A stretch of DNA of 64,000 nucleotides from assembly GCA_963705515.1 (NCBI GenBank), contig CAVPJV010000009.1, positions 868,001 through 932,000 of the forward strand, written 5' to 3'. Source of the DNA: Gaiellasilicea sp963705515. GTDB taxonomy: Bacteria > Actinomycetota > Thermoleophilia > Gaiellales > Gaiellaceae. Positions 33,243 to 43,841 of this stretch are shown in pieces. The position numbers and the translations under genes are program-made. Numbering within the stretch: position 1 is the first letter of the stretch; every line of letters begins with the position of its first letter. The notes below the pieces were generated by a model. It made no database searches. It was not told the origin of the DNA and saw nothing but the letters and a program-made list of their open reading frames with translations.

Positions 33243-35039
33243 TCAGGTGCGGCGGAAGACGATCGTCCGGCTGAAGCCGGCGAGGTAGCCGGCCCCGGCC
33301 TGGTTCACGCTCATCGCGATCCGCAGCCGCGACGTCCCGGCCGGAAGCGTCGCCCGGAACAGGCGGGCCGAGCGAGCGTTCAGGCGCACCCGCTTGACGG
33401 TCACCCAGCGTCCGGCCGCGGTGCGCCGCTGCAGTTGCACGAGCCGCCCGGCGAACGACCGCGCGCCGGTGACGCGCGTCGAGAAGTGTCCGGTGGCCGT
33501 TCGGCGGAGCGCGATCGCCGGCCGCACGGCGACGATCTCCTGCGCGCTCTGGCCGTGGTTCCAGCTCGCCGCGTACGCCGTCTGGATCCGGGGCTTCGCG
33601 AGGTAGCGCCAGCTCCCGTCGGCGGCGGTGATGATGGTGACGACCGAGCGGAACGCGCTCTCGCCGAACGCCTGCGCGAGCAGCGTGACGTTCTCCCCGC
33701 CCCGCCTCGTCGGCACGACGCCGCTGAGCATGATCCCGCGCCCGTAGACGACGTTGAGCGCGGGCGCGACGAGGGTGACGCCGACGGTCGCGAGGGTCGC
33801 GTCGCCGCCGTAGGAGGTGCCGGCGTCGCTCTGCGCGACGAGCCGGTAGTGGTACGTCTCACCTGCCGCGAGGCCGGTGACCGCGGCCGTGACCGTCCGC
33901 GTGACGACGCCCGAGCCGGCGCTCCGCGAGGGCGTTCGCGAGCCGTAGCGCGTCGTCGTGCCGTACTCGAACCACCAGGTCGTCGCACGGCCGCGCGGAT
34001 CGGTCGTGCCGGTCAGCGTCGCCGTCGTCGTCCCGACGCCCTGCGCCGCCCCCGTGCGGACGGCGGGCGCGAGCGAGGTCGAGAAGGAGCGGTCGCTGCC
34101 TGCGGTCGCGCCCGAGCCGTTCGTCGCCACGAGCCGGTAGTGGTACGTGGTCGTCCTGCCCAGGCCCGTGAGCGAGAAGGAGACCTTGACGGCGTTCGTG
34201 CCGGAGCCCGCGTTCTTGGTCGGAGTGCGGGAGCCGTAGCGCGTCGTCGTGCCGTACTCGAAGTACCAGCTCGTGGCCGCCCCGTTCGGCGTCACTCGTC
34301 CGTTCAGGCGCGCGGCCGTCGGCGCGATCGAGCTCGCCGCGTCCGTCGTGACCGACGGCGCGCCGACGGTGGAGAACGTCTGGTCGGCGCCGCGGCTCGT
34401 GCCCGCGTCGCTCGTCGCGACGAGCCGGTAGTGGTGGACCCGGCCGCGCGCGAGACCCGAGACGCCGATCGTGACGGGGACGGCGCTCCCGCCCGAGCCC
34501 GCGCTGTGCTCCGCCGTCTTCGAGCCGTAGCTCGTGCTCGTGCCGTACTCGAAGTACCAGACCGTCGCGCGGCCGTTCGGGTCGACGGTCCCGTTCAGCG
34601 TCGCCGAGCTCGTGGTCACGTTCGTCGCGGTGCCCGTGACGGCCGCCGGCGCGGCGTAGGTGGTGAAGATCCCGTCCGCGCCCCGGCTGGTGCCGGCGCC
34701 GTTCGTGGCGACGACGCGGTAGTGATAGGTCGTCCCCGAGGCGAGCCCGGAGAGCGCGCGGGAGACGGCGACGTTCGCCGAGCCCGACCCGACGCTCGCG
34801 CTCGCCGACTGCGAGCCGTAGCTCGTGCTCGTGCCGTACTCGACGTACCAGGTCGTCGCCTGCGCGCCGGGATTGACGGTGCCGCTCACCGTCGCCGAGG
34901 TGGGACCGATCGCACTGACCGGGCCGGTGATCGCAGTCGGCGCGACCGCGATCGCGGCTGCGCCGGCGACGACCCACACCAGCGCCGAAGCCGTGAAGAA
35001 ACCTGCGATCCCGAGACTCCTGCGGATCCGCAGAGCATT
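33243..35039 (-). CDS. secreted protein with four FN3-like tandem repeats (start unresolved)
   Basis: About 590 residues. A signal-like segment (RIRRSLGIAGFFTASALVWV) is followed by four ~97-residue FN3-like repeats, each with a WYxEYGTxTxYGS strand and a LAxGTTYHYRLVATN strand, then a C-terminal beta region. It is probably a cell-surface or matrix protein. The open frame has no clear start: an ATG at 35038 lies one base out of frame immediately before the signal segment, so a small indel or an unusual start is likely. The 35039 boundary is approximate. Confidence 0.7.
   Translation of the reverse strand, partial: NALRIRRSLGIAGFFTASALVWVVAGAAAIAVAPTAITGPVSAIGPTSATVSGTVNPGAQATTWYVEYGTSTSYGSQSASASVGSGSANVAVSRALSGLASGTTYHYRVVATNGAGTSRGADGIFTTYAAPAAVTGTATNVTTSSATLNGTVDPNGRATVWYFEYGTSTSYGSKTAEHSAGSGGSAVPVTIGVSGLARGRVHHYRLVATSDAGTSRGADQTFSTVGAPSVTTDAASSIAPTAARLNGRVTPNGAATSWYFEYGTTTRYGSRTPTKNAGSGTNAVKVSFSLTGLGRTTTYHYRLVATNGSGATAGSDRSFSTSLAPAVRTGAAQGVGTTTATLTGTTDPRGRATTWWFEYGTTTRYGSRTPSRSAGSGVVTRTVTAAVTGLAAGETYHYRLVAQSDAGTSYGGDATLATVGVTLVAPALNVVYGRGIMLSGVVPTRRGGENVTLLAQAFGESAFRSVVTIITAADGSWRYLAKPRIQTAYAASWNHGQSAQEIVAVRPAIALRRTATGHFSTRVTGARSFAGRLVQLQRRTAAGRWVTVKRVRLNARSARLFRATLPAGTSRLRIAMSVNQAGAGYLAGFSRTIVFRRT
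33961..34844 (-). repeat. four copies of a 291-bp tandem repeat
   Basis: The short marker CCGTACTCGA recurs at 33961, 34252, 34543 and 34834, spaced exactly 291 bp. Each unit encodes 97 residues, one FN3-like domain. The boundaries given mark the anchors, not the full repeat ends. Confidence 0.75.
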
Positions 35040-35090
35040 TCGTGTCGCGGTTAAGACGGTGCTAGGAGAGTGGAAGGGTTCTGTACGGGC

Positions 35091-35096
35091 TAGGCT
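35091..35096 (+). promoter_or_regulatory. -10 box TAGGCT of the amidohydrolase gene
   Basis: TAGGCT, 7 nt, then GTG 35104. Confidence 0.5.
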
Positions 35097-35103
35097 CAGC
35101 GCC

Positions 35104-36639
35104 GTGATTCTGGAGAATGGGGTCGTCCGCACGCTCGATCCGTCGCTGCCGGCCGGCCGGGCGCTCGCGATCGCCGGCGCGTACGTCGCGGGCGGCGTCG
35201 GCGTCCACGAGACCGCGCTTGCCAGCCCCGACGTCGTCAACCTCGGCGGCCGCTGCGTTCTCCCCGCCTTCACGGACTCCCACGTCCATTTCCCGACCTG
35301 GTCGCTGGCGCAGCGCCAGGTGAAGCTGGATGGCTGCACGTCGATCGGGGAGGCGCTCGCCCGTGTGCGCGCCGCCGAGGTTGCACCCGGGCGCTGGCTG
35401 CGCGGCTACGGCTGGCGCGACGGCGACTGGCAGCCGCAGGTCGAGCCGACGAAGGAGATGCTCGACGAGGTCACCGGCGGCACGCCGACGATCCTGATCT
35501 CGAAGGACTATCACTCCGCCTGGCTCAACTCGGTGGCGCTCGCCGTCGCCGGCGGCGACCTCGAGGTCCACGGCGGTGTCGTCGAGCGCGACCCATCGGG
35601 GGAGCCGACGGGGATCCTGCGCGAGGAGTCGGCCTGGCGCTTCCGCGACCGCTACGTGCTCACGACCGAGGAGGAGTGGGTCGAGGCGACGCGGGCCGGG
35701 CTCAAGCTCGCCAACTCACGCGGGGTGGGCGCGATCCACGACAAGGACGGCTGGCTCGGCGCGCCTGGGATCTTCCAGCGGCTCCGCGACGAGGGGAACC
35801 TCTCGCTGCGCGTCTGGGGGTCGATCCCACACGAGCAACTCGATGCAGCGGGCGCGCTCTCGCTTCGCTCGGGCTTCGGCGACGAGTACCTGCGCATCGG
35901 CTACCTGAAGTGCTTCATGGACGGCACGCTCGGATCGCAGACCGCTCTGATGACCGACGGGAGCGGCGTCGAGATCACCAGCCGCACCGAGCTCGAGGAG
36001 ATCATCCGCCGCGGGGCCGAGCGTGGCTGGCCGGTCGCCGTCCACGCGATCGGCGATCAGGCGAACCGGAACGCTCTCGATGCATTCGAGGCGACGCGCG
36101 CCGCCTGGGAGCCGAAGGGCCTGCGCCACCGGATCGAGCACGCGCAGTGCCTGGCGCCCGAGGACGTGCCACGCTTCGCCGAGCTCGGGATCGCCTGCTC
36201 GGTCCAGTTCTCGCATGCCCCTTCGGACCGCGACCTCGCCGACCGGCTCTGGGCCGACCGTCTGGCGGGCACCTACTCCTTCCGCTCGCTGCTCGAGTCG
36301 GGGGCGCTCGTCGCGAACGGGTCCGATGCCCCCGTCGAGGAGCTCGACCCGATCGCGGGCATCGCCGCCGGCGTGCTGCGCTCGATCGACGACCGGCCGG
36401 CCTGGCGGCCGGAAGAGACGCTGACGGTCGAGCAGGCGCTGCACGCCACCTGCGTCGCTCCGACCTTCCTCTCAGGCGACGAACGGCGGCGCGGCAGGCT
36501 CTTGCCGGGCCTGCTCGCCGACCTCGTCGTCCTCGACCGCGACCCGTTCGCCGTCGAACCGGAGGAGCTCCGCGACCTGCGGGTCGTCGCCACGATGGTC
36601 GGCGGCCGCTGGGTGCACGACCCTCCGCCCTGGGACTAG
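35104..36639 (+). CDS. amidohydrolase family protein (YtcJ-like)
   Basis: 511 residues of the metal-dependent amidohydrolase superfamily. Metal-binding motifs: PAFTDSHVHFP near residue 57, VAVHAIGDQA near 318, HRIEHAQCLAPED near 345, and the catalytic Asp in VANGSDAPVEELDP near 405. Order and spacing match the YtcJ/exoenzyme regulatory (AepA) group, which hydrolyses N-acylated or amide substrates. Specificity is unknown. Confidence 0.85.
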   Translation: MILENGVVRTLDPSLPAGRALAIAGAYVAGGVGVHETALASPDVVNLGGRCVLPAFTDSHVHFPTWSLAQRQVKLDGCTSIGEALARVRAAEVAPGRWLRGYGWRDGDWQPQVEPTKEMLDEVTGGTPTILISKDYHSAWLNSVALAVAGGDLEVHGGVVERDPSGEPTGILREESAWRFRDRYVLTTEEEWVEATRAGLKLANSRGVGAIHDKDGWLGAPGIFQRLRDEGNLSLRVWGSIPHEQLDAAGALSLRSGFGDEYLRIGYLKCFMDGTLGSQTALMTDGSGVEITSRTELEEIIRRGAERGWPVAVHAIGDQANRNALDAFEATRAAWEPKGLRHRIEHAQCLAPEDVPRFAELGIACSVQFSHAPSDRDLADRLWADRLAGTYSFRSLLESGALVANGSDAPVEELDPIAGIAAGVLRSIDDRPAWRPEETLTVEQALHATCVAPTFLSGDERRRGRLLPGLLADLVVLDRDPFAVEPEELRDLRVVATMVGGRWVHDPPPWD

Positions 36640-36654
36640 CCAAGTAACAGTCTG

Positions 36655-36662
<8 letters not shown>
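36640..36662. terminator. palindromic bidirectional terminator between convergent genes
   Basis: Arms CCAAGTAACAG (36640-36650) and CTGTTACTTGG (36652-36662) are perfectly complementary around a central T, and the right arm contains the TAA stop of the minus-strand peptidase. It stands out as A/T-rich against the local GC background. Confidence 0.6.
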
Positions 36663-37919
<1,257 letters not shown>

Positions 37920-37936
<17 letters not shown>

Positions 37937-39257
37937 GGCGGGTGTAGAGCTCCTTGATCGTGTCGACGCCGCGCGGGAAGAACTCGACGAGCATCCGCTC
38001 GTTCGGCGAGTGGACGTTGCTCTCCGGCAGCGCGAACCCCGTCAGGATCGTCGGGATCCCCTTGTCGGCGAGCGCGGGCACGATCGGGAGCGTGCCACCG
38101 GAGCGGGTGAGGATCGGCCTGATCCCGAAGGCGTGCTCGAACGCGTCCTGCGCGATCTTGATCACCGGCGCGTCGGCGGCGACGAGCCCGGGCCGCGTCG
38201 AGCCCGGCAGCTCCTCGACCTCGATCGTGGCACCGTCGGGCGCGGCCTCGTGCAGGAGACGCTCGACTTCGGGTGCAACCGCGGTCGGCGATTGGCCGGG
38301 CGCGAGCCGCACGGTGAAGTTCGCCTGCGCCTCGCTGATCACGGTCGTGTTCTTGAGCCCCGGCTTGCCGCCGAGGATGCCGCTGACCTCGACCGAGCTC
38401 TCGGCGGTCGTGCGGAGGTAGAACTCCTCCGTCGCCTTGTCGTCGTACGGCACCGCCCCGGCGTCGTGGAGGACGTCGGCGCCGGCTGGCTGCATCGCCC
38501 AGCCCGCGCGCTCCTCGTCGGTGACCGGCGCGATCCCGACCCGGAGCGCATCGGGCACGCGGCCGTTGCGCGGCAGGATCCCGGTGAGCGTCTGGTGCAG
38601 GGCGTGGATCGCGTTCAACGCCGCGTTGCCGTACATCCCCGAGTGCAGGTCGCGCTGGCCGGTCTTCACGCGCAGATTGAAGGCGGCGAGGCCCCGGGTC
38701 GCGACCGAGATCGCCGGCAGGTTCCGCGACTCCATGCCGCCGTCGAAGATCACGCAGGCGTCGGCTCCGCGCTCGTCCTGCTGCAGGAACTCGACGATCG
38801 ACTGCCCGCCGACCTCCTCCTCGCCGTCCGAGACGATGCGGATGTTGACCGGGAGCGCGCCGTCCGCCGCAAGCTGCCCCGCGGCGTGGAGCAGCATCCA
38901 GAGCTGGCCCTTGTCGTCGGCGACTCCGCGCGCGTAGAGCCACTCGTCGCGGATGGTCGCCTGGAACGGATCGGACTCCCAGAGCTCGAGCGGCGCCGGC
39001 GGCTGGACGTCGAAATGGCCGTAGCAGAGGATCGTCGGCGCGCCGTTGGCGCCGTTCGAGGCGCGGATCTCGCCGACCACGAGCGGCCGCTCGCCGAACG
39101 GCACGAGCTCTGCCTCGCCGCCGCTGCGACGCACCTTGTCCGCGACCCACTCGGCCGCCTGGACGACGTCGCCGGAGTGTGCCGGGTCGGCGCTGACGGA
39201 CGGGATGCTCAGCAGGTCGCCGAGCTCGTCCGACCACTCCTGGGGCAGCTGGCTCAC
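37920..39257 (-). CDS. M20 family dipeptidase
   Basis: 445 residues. Motifs CYGHFDVQP near residue 77, ARGVADDKGQ near 110, SDGEEEVGGQSI near 142, a dimerisation domain with DLHSGMYGN, and a C-terminal SGGTLPIV provide the two-zinc ligand set of carboxypeptidase/dipeptidase enzymes (DUG1/CN-type). It is cytoplasmic. GTG start follows TAGACT by 7 nt and leads to pepT. Confidence 0.9.
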
Positions 39258-39264
39258 GGCGGCG

Positions 39265-39270
39265 AGTCTA
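39265..39270 (-). promoter_or_regulatory. -10 box TAGACT of the dipeptidase-pepT operon
   Basis: TAGACT on the minus strand, 7 nt before GTG 39257. Confidence 0.5.
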
Positions 39271-39296
39271 GTCAGAGCCGCGCGGACGGCGTTGGA

Positions 39297-40373
39297 CTAA
39301 GCGACGTCGCGGAGCTGGGCGGCGAGCGCGAGCGCCCGCAGCTTCTTCAGGCCCTGGTTCTCGATCTGCCGGATCCGCTCGCGGGTGACGTTGAACGCCT
39401 TCCCGACCTCGTCGAGCGTCCGCGGCTGCTCGCCGTCGAGCCCGTAGCGCAGCTCGAGCACGCGCCGCTCGCGGTGCGAGAGCGACTTCAGGATCGAGCG
39501 GAGCGCCTCGTTGCGGAGCGTCTCCTCGGCCACCTCGTCGGGCAGCGGCATCGTCTCGTCGGTGAGGAAGTGCCCGAACTCGGACTCGTCCTCGTCGCCG
39601 ACCGGCTTCTCGAGCGAGATCGGCGTCTGCGCGCTGCGGCGGATCTGGTCGATCTCCTCCGGGAGTAGGTCGAGCTCCATCCCGATCTCGATCGCGCTGG
39701 GCTCGCGGCCGAGCTTGGCGCGCAACGCCCGCTCCGTGCGGACGATCTTGTTCAGCTTCTCGACGACGTGCACGGGCATCCGGATCGTGCGCGCCTTGTC
39801 GGCGAGTGCCCGGGCGACCGCCTGGCGGATCCACCAGGTCGCGTACGTCGAGAACTTGAAGCCCTTGCGGTAGTCGAACTTCTCCGCGGCGCGGACGAGG
39901 CCGATCGTCCCTTCCTGGATCAGGTCGAGGAACGGGAGCCCCTGGTTGCGGTAGCGCTTCGCGATCGAGACGACCAGGCGGAGGTTCGCTTCCACCATTG
40001 CCTGCTTGGCCGCGTGCTCGCCGCGCTCGATCCGCTTCGCCAGCTCGACTTCCTGCGCCGCGGTCAGCAGCGGCACCTTGCCGATGTCCTTGAGGAAGAG
40101 CTGCAGCGTGTCCGTCGAGACCTCGCGCGCCTCCTCGACCTCGGCCTCCGGCTCGTCGCGGTCGACGACTTCGATCTTCAGCTCCTCGAGGGTCGAGTAG
40201 AACTCGTCCATCTGCGCCGCGTCGAGGTCGAGCTCGTCGAGCGCGATCGCGATGTCCTCCGCGATCAGCTTGCCCGCCAGCTTGCCGCTCTCGAGCAGGG
40301 CTTTCGCCTCGCTGCTCGCGAGGACGTCGAATCCCTGCTGCTCGACAGTGCTGATGGTTCCCCCTGCGCTCAC
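39297..40373 (-). CDS. sigA: RNA polymerase primary sigma factor (sigma-70 family)
   Basis: 358 residues. Region 1.2 is DTLQLFLKDIGKVPLLTAAQE; region 2 has NLRLVVSIAKRYRNQGLPFLDLIQEG and FDYRKGFKFSTYATWWIRQA (the -10-reading segment); region 3 follows; region 4 has ILELRYGLDG-type and VTRERIRQIENQ sequences for -35 recognition. The GTG start 40373 has GGGGGAG just upstream; an earlier ATG would add 31 unrelated residues. The N-terminal region 1.1 is short. Probably the housekeeping sigma that reads the TANNNT boxes seen here. Confidence 0.93.
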   Translation of the reverse strand: MSAGGTISTVEQQGFDVLASSEAKALLESGKLAGKLIAEDIAIALDELDLDAAQMDEFYSTLEELKIEVVDRDEPEAEVEEAREVSTDTLQLFLKDIGKVPLLTAAQEVELAKRIERGEHAAKQAMVEANLRLVVSIAKRYRNQGLPFLDLIQEGTIGLVRAAEKFDYRKGFKFSTYATWWIRQAVARALADKARTIRMPVHVVEKLNKIVRTERALRAKLGREPSAIEIGMELDLLPEEIDQIRRSAQTPISLEKPVGDEDESEFGHFLTDETMPLPDEVAEETLRNEALRSILKSLSHRERRVLELRYGLDGEQPRTLDEVGKAFNVTRERIRQIENQGLKKLRALALAAQLRDVA

Positions 40374-40400
40374 TTCGGCTCCCCCTCCGATCGCGCTCTG

Positions 40401-40429
40401 AGAGTAGTCGCGACTCTGGCAATTCGCAA
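40401..40429 (-). promoter_or_regulatory. promoter of the sigma factor gene
   Basis: On the minus strand TTGCGA (40424-40429), a 17-nt spacer and TACTCT (40401-40406) sit about 28 nt before the GTG. Unlike most genes here it leaves room for a short leader with a Shine-Dalgarno. Confidence 0.5.
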
Positions 40430-40505
40430 CACTCTCCTTACAAAGCTGCGAGAGCTTGCCAAACACCGCTCCGAAGCGCCATAGGCCGTTCGGCCCATCT
40501 TTGGA

Positions 40506-41471
40506 TCAGGAGGTCCCCGCGTTGCGAACCGCATCGAGATAGCGCTTCGCCTCGGCGGCGATCTTGCTGCCGGGCTCGGCCTTGCGCGCCAGCTCGAGCT
40601 GGCGCGTCGCCTCTTTGACGTTCTTCTGCCAGAGCAGCAGCATCCCGAGGTGGAAGCGCACCGTCGCCGCGTGCGGGAAGCGGCGGCTGAGCGGGCCGAG
40701 ACGGGAGAACGACGCCGACGGATTTCCCTTGTCGTAGCGACCGACCGCATCGGCGACGAGCGCGTCGACGTTGTTCGGCGCGATCTCCCGCGCCTCCTCG
40801 AAGGCGCGGCGCGCGGAGACGGGGCGGCCGAGTCTCTGCAAGGCGATCCCGTAGAGCAGCCGCCCGCGCAGCGTCCGGTCGGCGGCGAGCCGGTGCAGCT
40901 GCTCGGCCGGCGTCTTGCCCTCGATCCGGTAGTCGAAGCTGACGACGAAGCCGGGCAGGCCGGGCGCGAAGTCCCGCGCGTGGATGAAGTCGCCCGCTCG
41001 GACCGCGTACGGCGTATCCGGCTCGACGTCGCGCGCCTCGCGCCAGGCGGTCAGCGCGCCGCTCGTGCCGGCCCAGAAGCGGGACAGCCCGACGTGGAGC
41101 TGCACGAACGAGCTCCGGGGATAGAGGGCGCCGAGCTGCTCGATCCGGTCCTCGCTCGCCGGCCAGGCCGCGAAGGCGGCGCCGAGCTTCGCCTCGAGCG
41201 AGTCGTAGCGCGCGAAGATGACCGCCGCCTGCTGCCGCTTCCCGTCGGCGTAGAGCGCCGCGGCGCGGCGGAGGTCGGTCGCCTCTGCGTCGTCGCGGAG
41301 CCCGAGCGCGAGCTCGAACGGCGGAACGCCCTGGCGCGGCTTCGGCGCCGCCCCCGCGGTCGACGCGCCGTCGACCTCGTCGGCCGTGAGCGTCGCCGCG
41401 CCGGCGACGACCGCAGCGGCGACCGCTGCCAGCACGGCCACGACCAGCACGGTGCGGGTGCGTGCAGACAC
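40506..41471 (-). CDS. membrane-anchored TPR protein
   Basis: 321 residues: one N-terminal membrane segment or uncleaved signal (residues 7-27), then helical repeats. A TPR-like GRPVSARRAFEEAREIAPNNVDAL and a C-terminal FHLGMLLLWQKNVKEATRQL pair are visible. Probably an extracytoplasmic scaffold. GTG start has TAGTGT 6 nt upstream. It lies directly upstream of the sigma factor in the same direction but has its own start box. Confidence 0.7.
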   Translation of the reverse strand: MSARTRTVLVVAVLAAVAAAVVAGAATLTADEVDGASTAGAAPKPRQGVPPFELALGLRDDAEATDLRRAAALYADGKRQQAAVIFARYDSLEAKLGAAFAAWPASEDRIEQLGALYPRSSFVQLHVGLSRFWAGTSGALTAWREARDVEPDTPYAVRAGDFIHARDFAPGLPGFVVSFDYRIEGKTPAEQLHRLAADRTLRGRLLYGIALQRLGRPVSARRAFEEAREIAPNNVDALVADAVGRYDKGNPSASFSRLGPLSRRFPHAATVRFHLGMLLLWQKNVKEATRQLELARKAEPGSKIAAEAKRYLDAVRNAGTS

Positions 41472-41477
41472 GCGGCC

Positions 41478-41483
41478 ACACTA
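41478..41483 (-). promoter_or_regulatory. -10 box TAGTGT of the TPR gene
   Basis: TAGTGT on the minus strand, 6 nt before GTG 41471, overlapping the end of the upstream glycosyltransferase gene. Confidence 0.5.
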
Positions 41484-42629
41484 GCGACGGGCCGCGTGCT
41501 CCTCGACCGCTGCGGCAGCCTCCTCGGCTGTCCCCATCTCCGCGAATTCGGCGGCGATCGCGCAGGCCGCCTCCGCGTACCCCGGCTCCGACAGCACGAG
41601 CCGCACGGCGGCCGCAACCGCGTCTCCCGTCACGTCGTCCGGCGGGAGCACGACGGCGGCGCCGGCGCGCTCGCAGCGGGCTGCGTTCTCGAACTGGTCG
41701 GCGCCCTGCGGGATCAGCACGAGCGGCAGCCCCGCCGCGAGGGTGCCGAGCAGCGTGCCCGAGCCGCCGTGGGAGACCACGGCCGCGCAGGAGGGGAGCA
41801 CGTGCGCCTGCGGCACGAACTGCTCGACGCGGATTGTCGGAGGCACGTCGCCGAGCTCGGACGGATCAACGTTACGGCCGACGGTGAGAAGCGCTCCCAC
41901 GCCCGCGCTCGCAAGCCCGTCGACGAGCGGCGCGAACGACGCGGGCCGGTTGAAGACGGTGCCCATGGTCGCGTAGACCAGCGGGCGCGGCAGCCGCTCG
42001 AGCCACGGCGGTGGATCGACCGGCTCGCCGCCCGCGAGCCGCAGCCGGATGCTCGGGCAGAGCGGCCGTTCGTCTGCGAGCAACGGCGGGACGACGTCCA
42101 CGTACAGCCCCTCGAACGCGCCGGCGTATGGGGCCGGCTCTAACCCCGCCGAGCGCCAGAGCGTCGCGACCGCCGGGGCGGAGCGCTCGAGGATCGAGAG
42201 CGACACCATCGTCCCGAACCCGTGGTTGACGGACGGAAGCCGGAGCGAAGCGGCGGCGACCGGCGCCGCGAGATCGCCGCTCTCGTAGACGACCGCCTCC
42301 GCGCGCCACGCGCGTGCCGCGTCGAGCAGTGCCGGCAGCTTCAGCGGCGCATGGCCCTGCGCGAAGAGGTACGAGAAAACGTACGGCCGCCGGTCGAGCG
42401 CCGGTAGCTCCTGGATCGCGTCCCAACCCACGTCCAACCGGACGTGCCTGGCGGCGGTGTGGTCGGCCCCTGCGGCGAGCGCCTCGAATCCCTCGGCCTC
42501 GACGACGGGATGCCAGGCGGCCGCCGTGGCGAACGCAATGTCGTGGCCGCGTGCCCGAAGGGCTCTCGCAAGCGGGAGCAGCGGACGGAAATGTCCGTCG
42601 AGCGGCGTCGTCGAGAACAGCACGCGCAT
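41481..42629 (-). CDS. GT1-family glycosyltransferase (UDP-glycosyltransferase/MGT type)
   Basis: 382 residues, GT-B fold. N-terminal FSTTPLDGHFRPLLPLARAL holds the usual catalytic His; the C-terminal donor site has the HGGSGTLLGTLAAGLPLVLIPQGADQFENA signature (HGGxGT, PxxxDQ) of macrolide/antibiotic-type glycosyltransferases. The acceptor is unknown and no biosynthetic cluster surrounds it. Confidence 0.85.
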   Translation of the reverse strand: MRVLFSTTPLDGHFRPLLPLARALRARGHDIAFATAAAWHPVVEAEGFEALAAGADHTAARHVRLDVGWDAIQELPALDRRPYVFSYLFAQGHAPLKLPALLDAARAWRAEAVVYESGDLAAPVAAASLRLPSVNHGFGTMVSLSILERSAPAVATLWRSAGLEPAPYAGAFEGLYVDVVPPLLADERPLCPSIRLRLAGGEPVDPPPWLERLPRPLVYATMGTVFNRPASFAPLVDGLASAGVGALLTVGRNVDPSELGDVPPTIRVEQFVPQAHVLPSCAAVVSHGGSGTLLGTLAAGLPLVLIPQGADQFENAARCERAGAAVVLPPDDVTGDAVAAAVRLVLSEPGYAEAACAIAAEFAEMGTAEEAAAAVEEHAARR

Positions 42630-42671
42630 CCGCCGATCATCCCGGGAATCCCAGGGGTCGCGCTACCGTTT

Positions 42672-43841
42672 ATGAAAGAGATGGCCACCTACAGGGAACT
42701 TCTCGCGCGCGTGAAGGAAGAGATCGACGAGGTCGGCGCAGCCGAGGCGCGCGAGCGCCAGGGCGAGGCGCTCTTCGTCGACGTACGCGAGCGCGAGGAG
42801 TGGGAGGAGGGCGTCGTCCCCGGCGCCGTTCATGTCCCGCGCGGCCAGCTGGAGTCGCGGATCGAGGGCCTCGTCCCCGACCGCTCCCGCGAGATCGTCC
42901 TCTACTGCGCCGGCGGCTCGCGCTCCGCGTTCGCCGCGAAGGCGCTGCAGGACCTCGGCTACGAGAATGTCACCTCGCTCACCGGCGGCTTCACGGACTG
43001 GAAGCGGAACGGCTTCCCGGTCGAGACGCCCCGCTCGCTCTCGCCCGACCAGCGCCGCCGCTACTCGCGCCATCTGCTGATCCCGGAGGTCGGCGAGGCC
43101 GGCCAGGAGCGGCTGCTCGGCGGGCGCGTGCTCCTGATCGGCGCCGGCGGGCTCGGCTCGCCTGCGTCGCTCTACCTCGCTGCAGCCGGCGTCGGCACGC
43201 TCGGCATCGTCGACGCGGACGTCGTCGACGACTCGAACCTGCAGCGCCAGATCGTCCACTCGACCGACACGCTCGGCGAGGCGAAGGTCACGTCTGCAAA
43301 GCGGACGATCCAGGCGCTCAACCCCGACGTCGAAGTCAAGACCTACGAGGAGCGGCTCACGTCCGAGAACGTCGAGCGCATCTTTGGCGAGGGCTGGGAC
43401 GTGATCGTCGACGGCGCCGACAACTTCCCGACGCGCTACCTCGTCAACGACGCATCGGTCTGGCACGGAATTCCGGTCGTCCACGGCTCGATCTACCGCT
43501 TCGAGGGCCAGGTCACGGTCTTCAACCCGGGCGAGGGCCCGTGCTACCGCTGCCTCTTCCCCACCCCGCCACCGCCGGAGCTCGCTCCGAGCTGCGCCGA
43601 GGGCGGCGTGCTCGGCGTCCTGCCCGGGATCGTCGGCTCATTGCAGGCGAACGAGGCGCTCAAGCTCGTGCTCGGGATCGGCGACTCGCTCCAGGGCCGG
43701 CTGCTGCTGCTCGACGCGCTCGGGACGACGATCGACGAGGTTGCCGTCAAGCGCGATCCGAACTGCCCGGTCTGCGGGGAGCACCCGACGATCACCGAGT
43801 ACGTCGACTACGTCGAGTTCTGCCAGGGAGTCCGCGGATGA
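42672..43841 (+). CDS. moeB: rhodanese-ThiF/MoeB fusion activating enzyme (MoeZ-like, rhodanese first)
   Basis: 389 residues. Residues ~15-115 are a rhodanese domain with active-site Cys in LYCAGGSRSAF; residues ~125-389 are an E1-like adenylyltransferase with GAGGLGSPASLYLAAAG, DADVVDDSNLQRQ, and two zinc-binding pairs (CYRC, CPVC). It activates and sulfurates the C-terminus of the next gene's carrier protein. In Mtb MoeZ and human MOCS3 the rhodanese is C-terminal; here it is N-terminal. ATG 42681 is an alternative start. The stop overlaps the carrier start (ATGA). Confidence 0.88.
   Translation: MKEMATYRELLARVKEEIDEVGAAEARERQGEALFVDVREREEWEEGVVPGAVHVPRGQLESRIEGLVPDRSREIVLYCAGGSRSAFAAKALQDLGYENVTSLTGGFTDWKRNGFPVETPRSLSPDQRRRYSRHLLIPEVGEAGQERLLGGRVLLIGAGGLGSPASLYLAAAGVGTLGIVDADVVDDSNLQRQIVHSTDTLGEAKVTSAKRTIQALNPDVEVKTYEERLTSENVERIFGEGWDVIVDGADNFPTRYLVNDASVWHGIPVVHGSIYRFEGQVTVFNPGEGPCYRCLFPTPPPPELAPSCAEGGVLGVLPGIVGSLQANEALKLVLGIGDSLQGRLLLLDALGTTIDEVAVKRDPNCPVCGEHPTITEYVDYVEFCQGVRG

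Noticed and set aside
33961..34844. Regular repeats that could suggest a CRISPR array
   Set aside because: The period is 291 bp, the repeats are in frame and encode FN3-like domains, and there are no short repeats with unique spacers.
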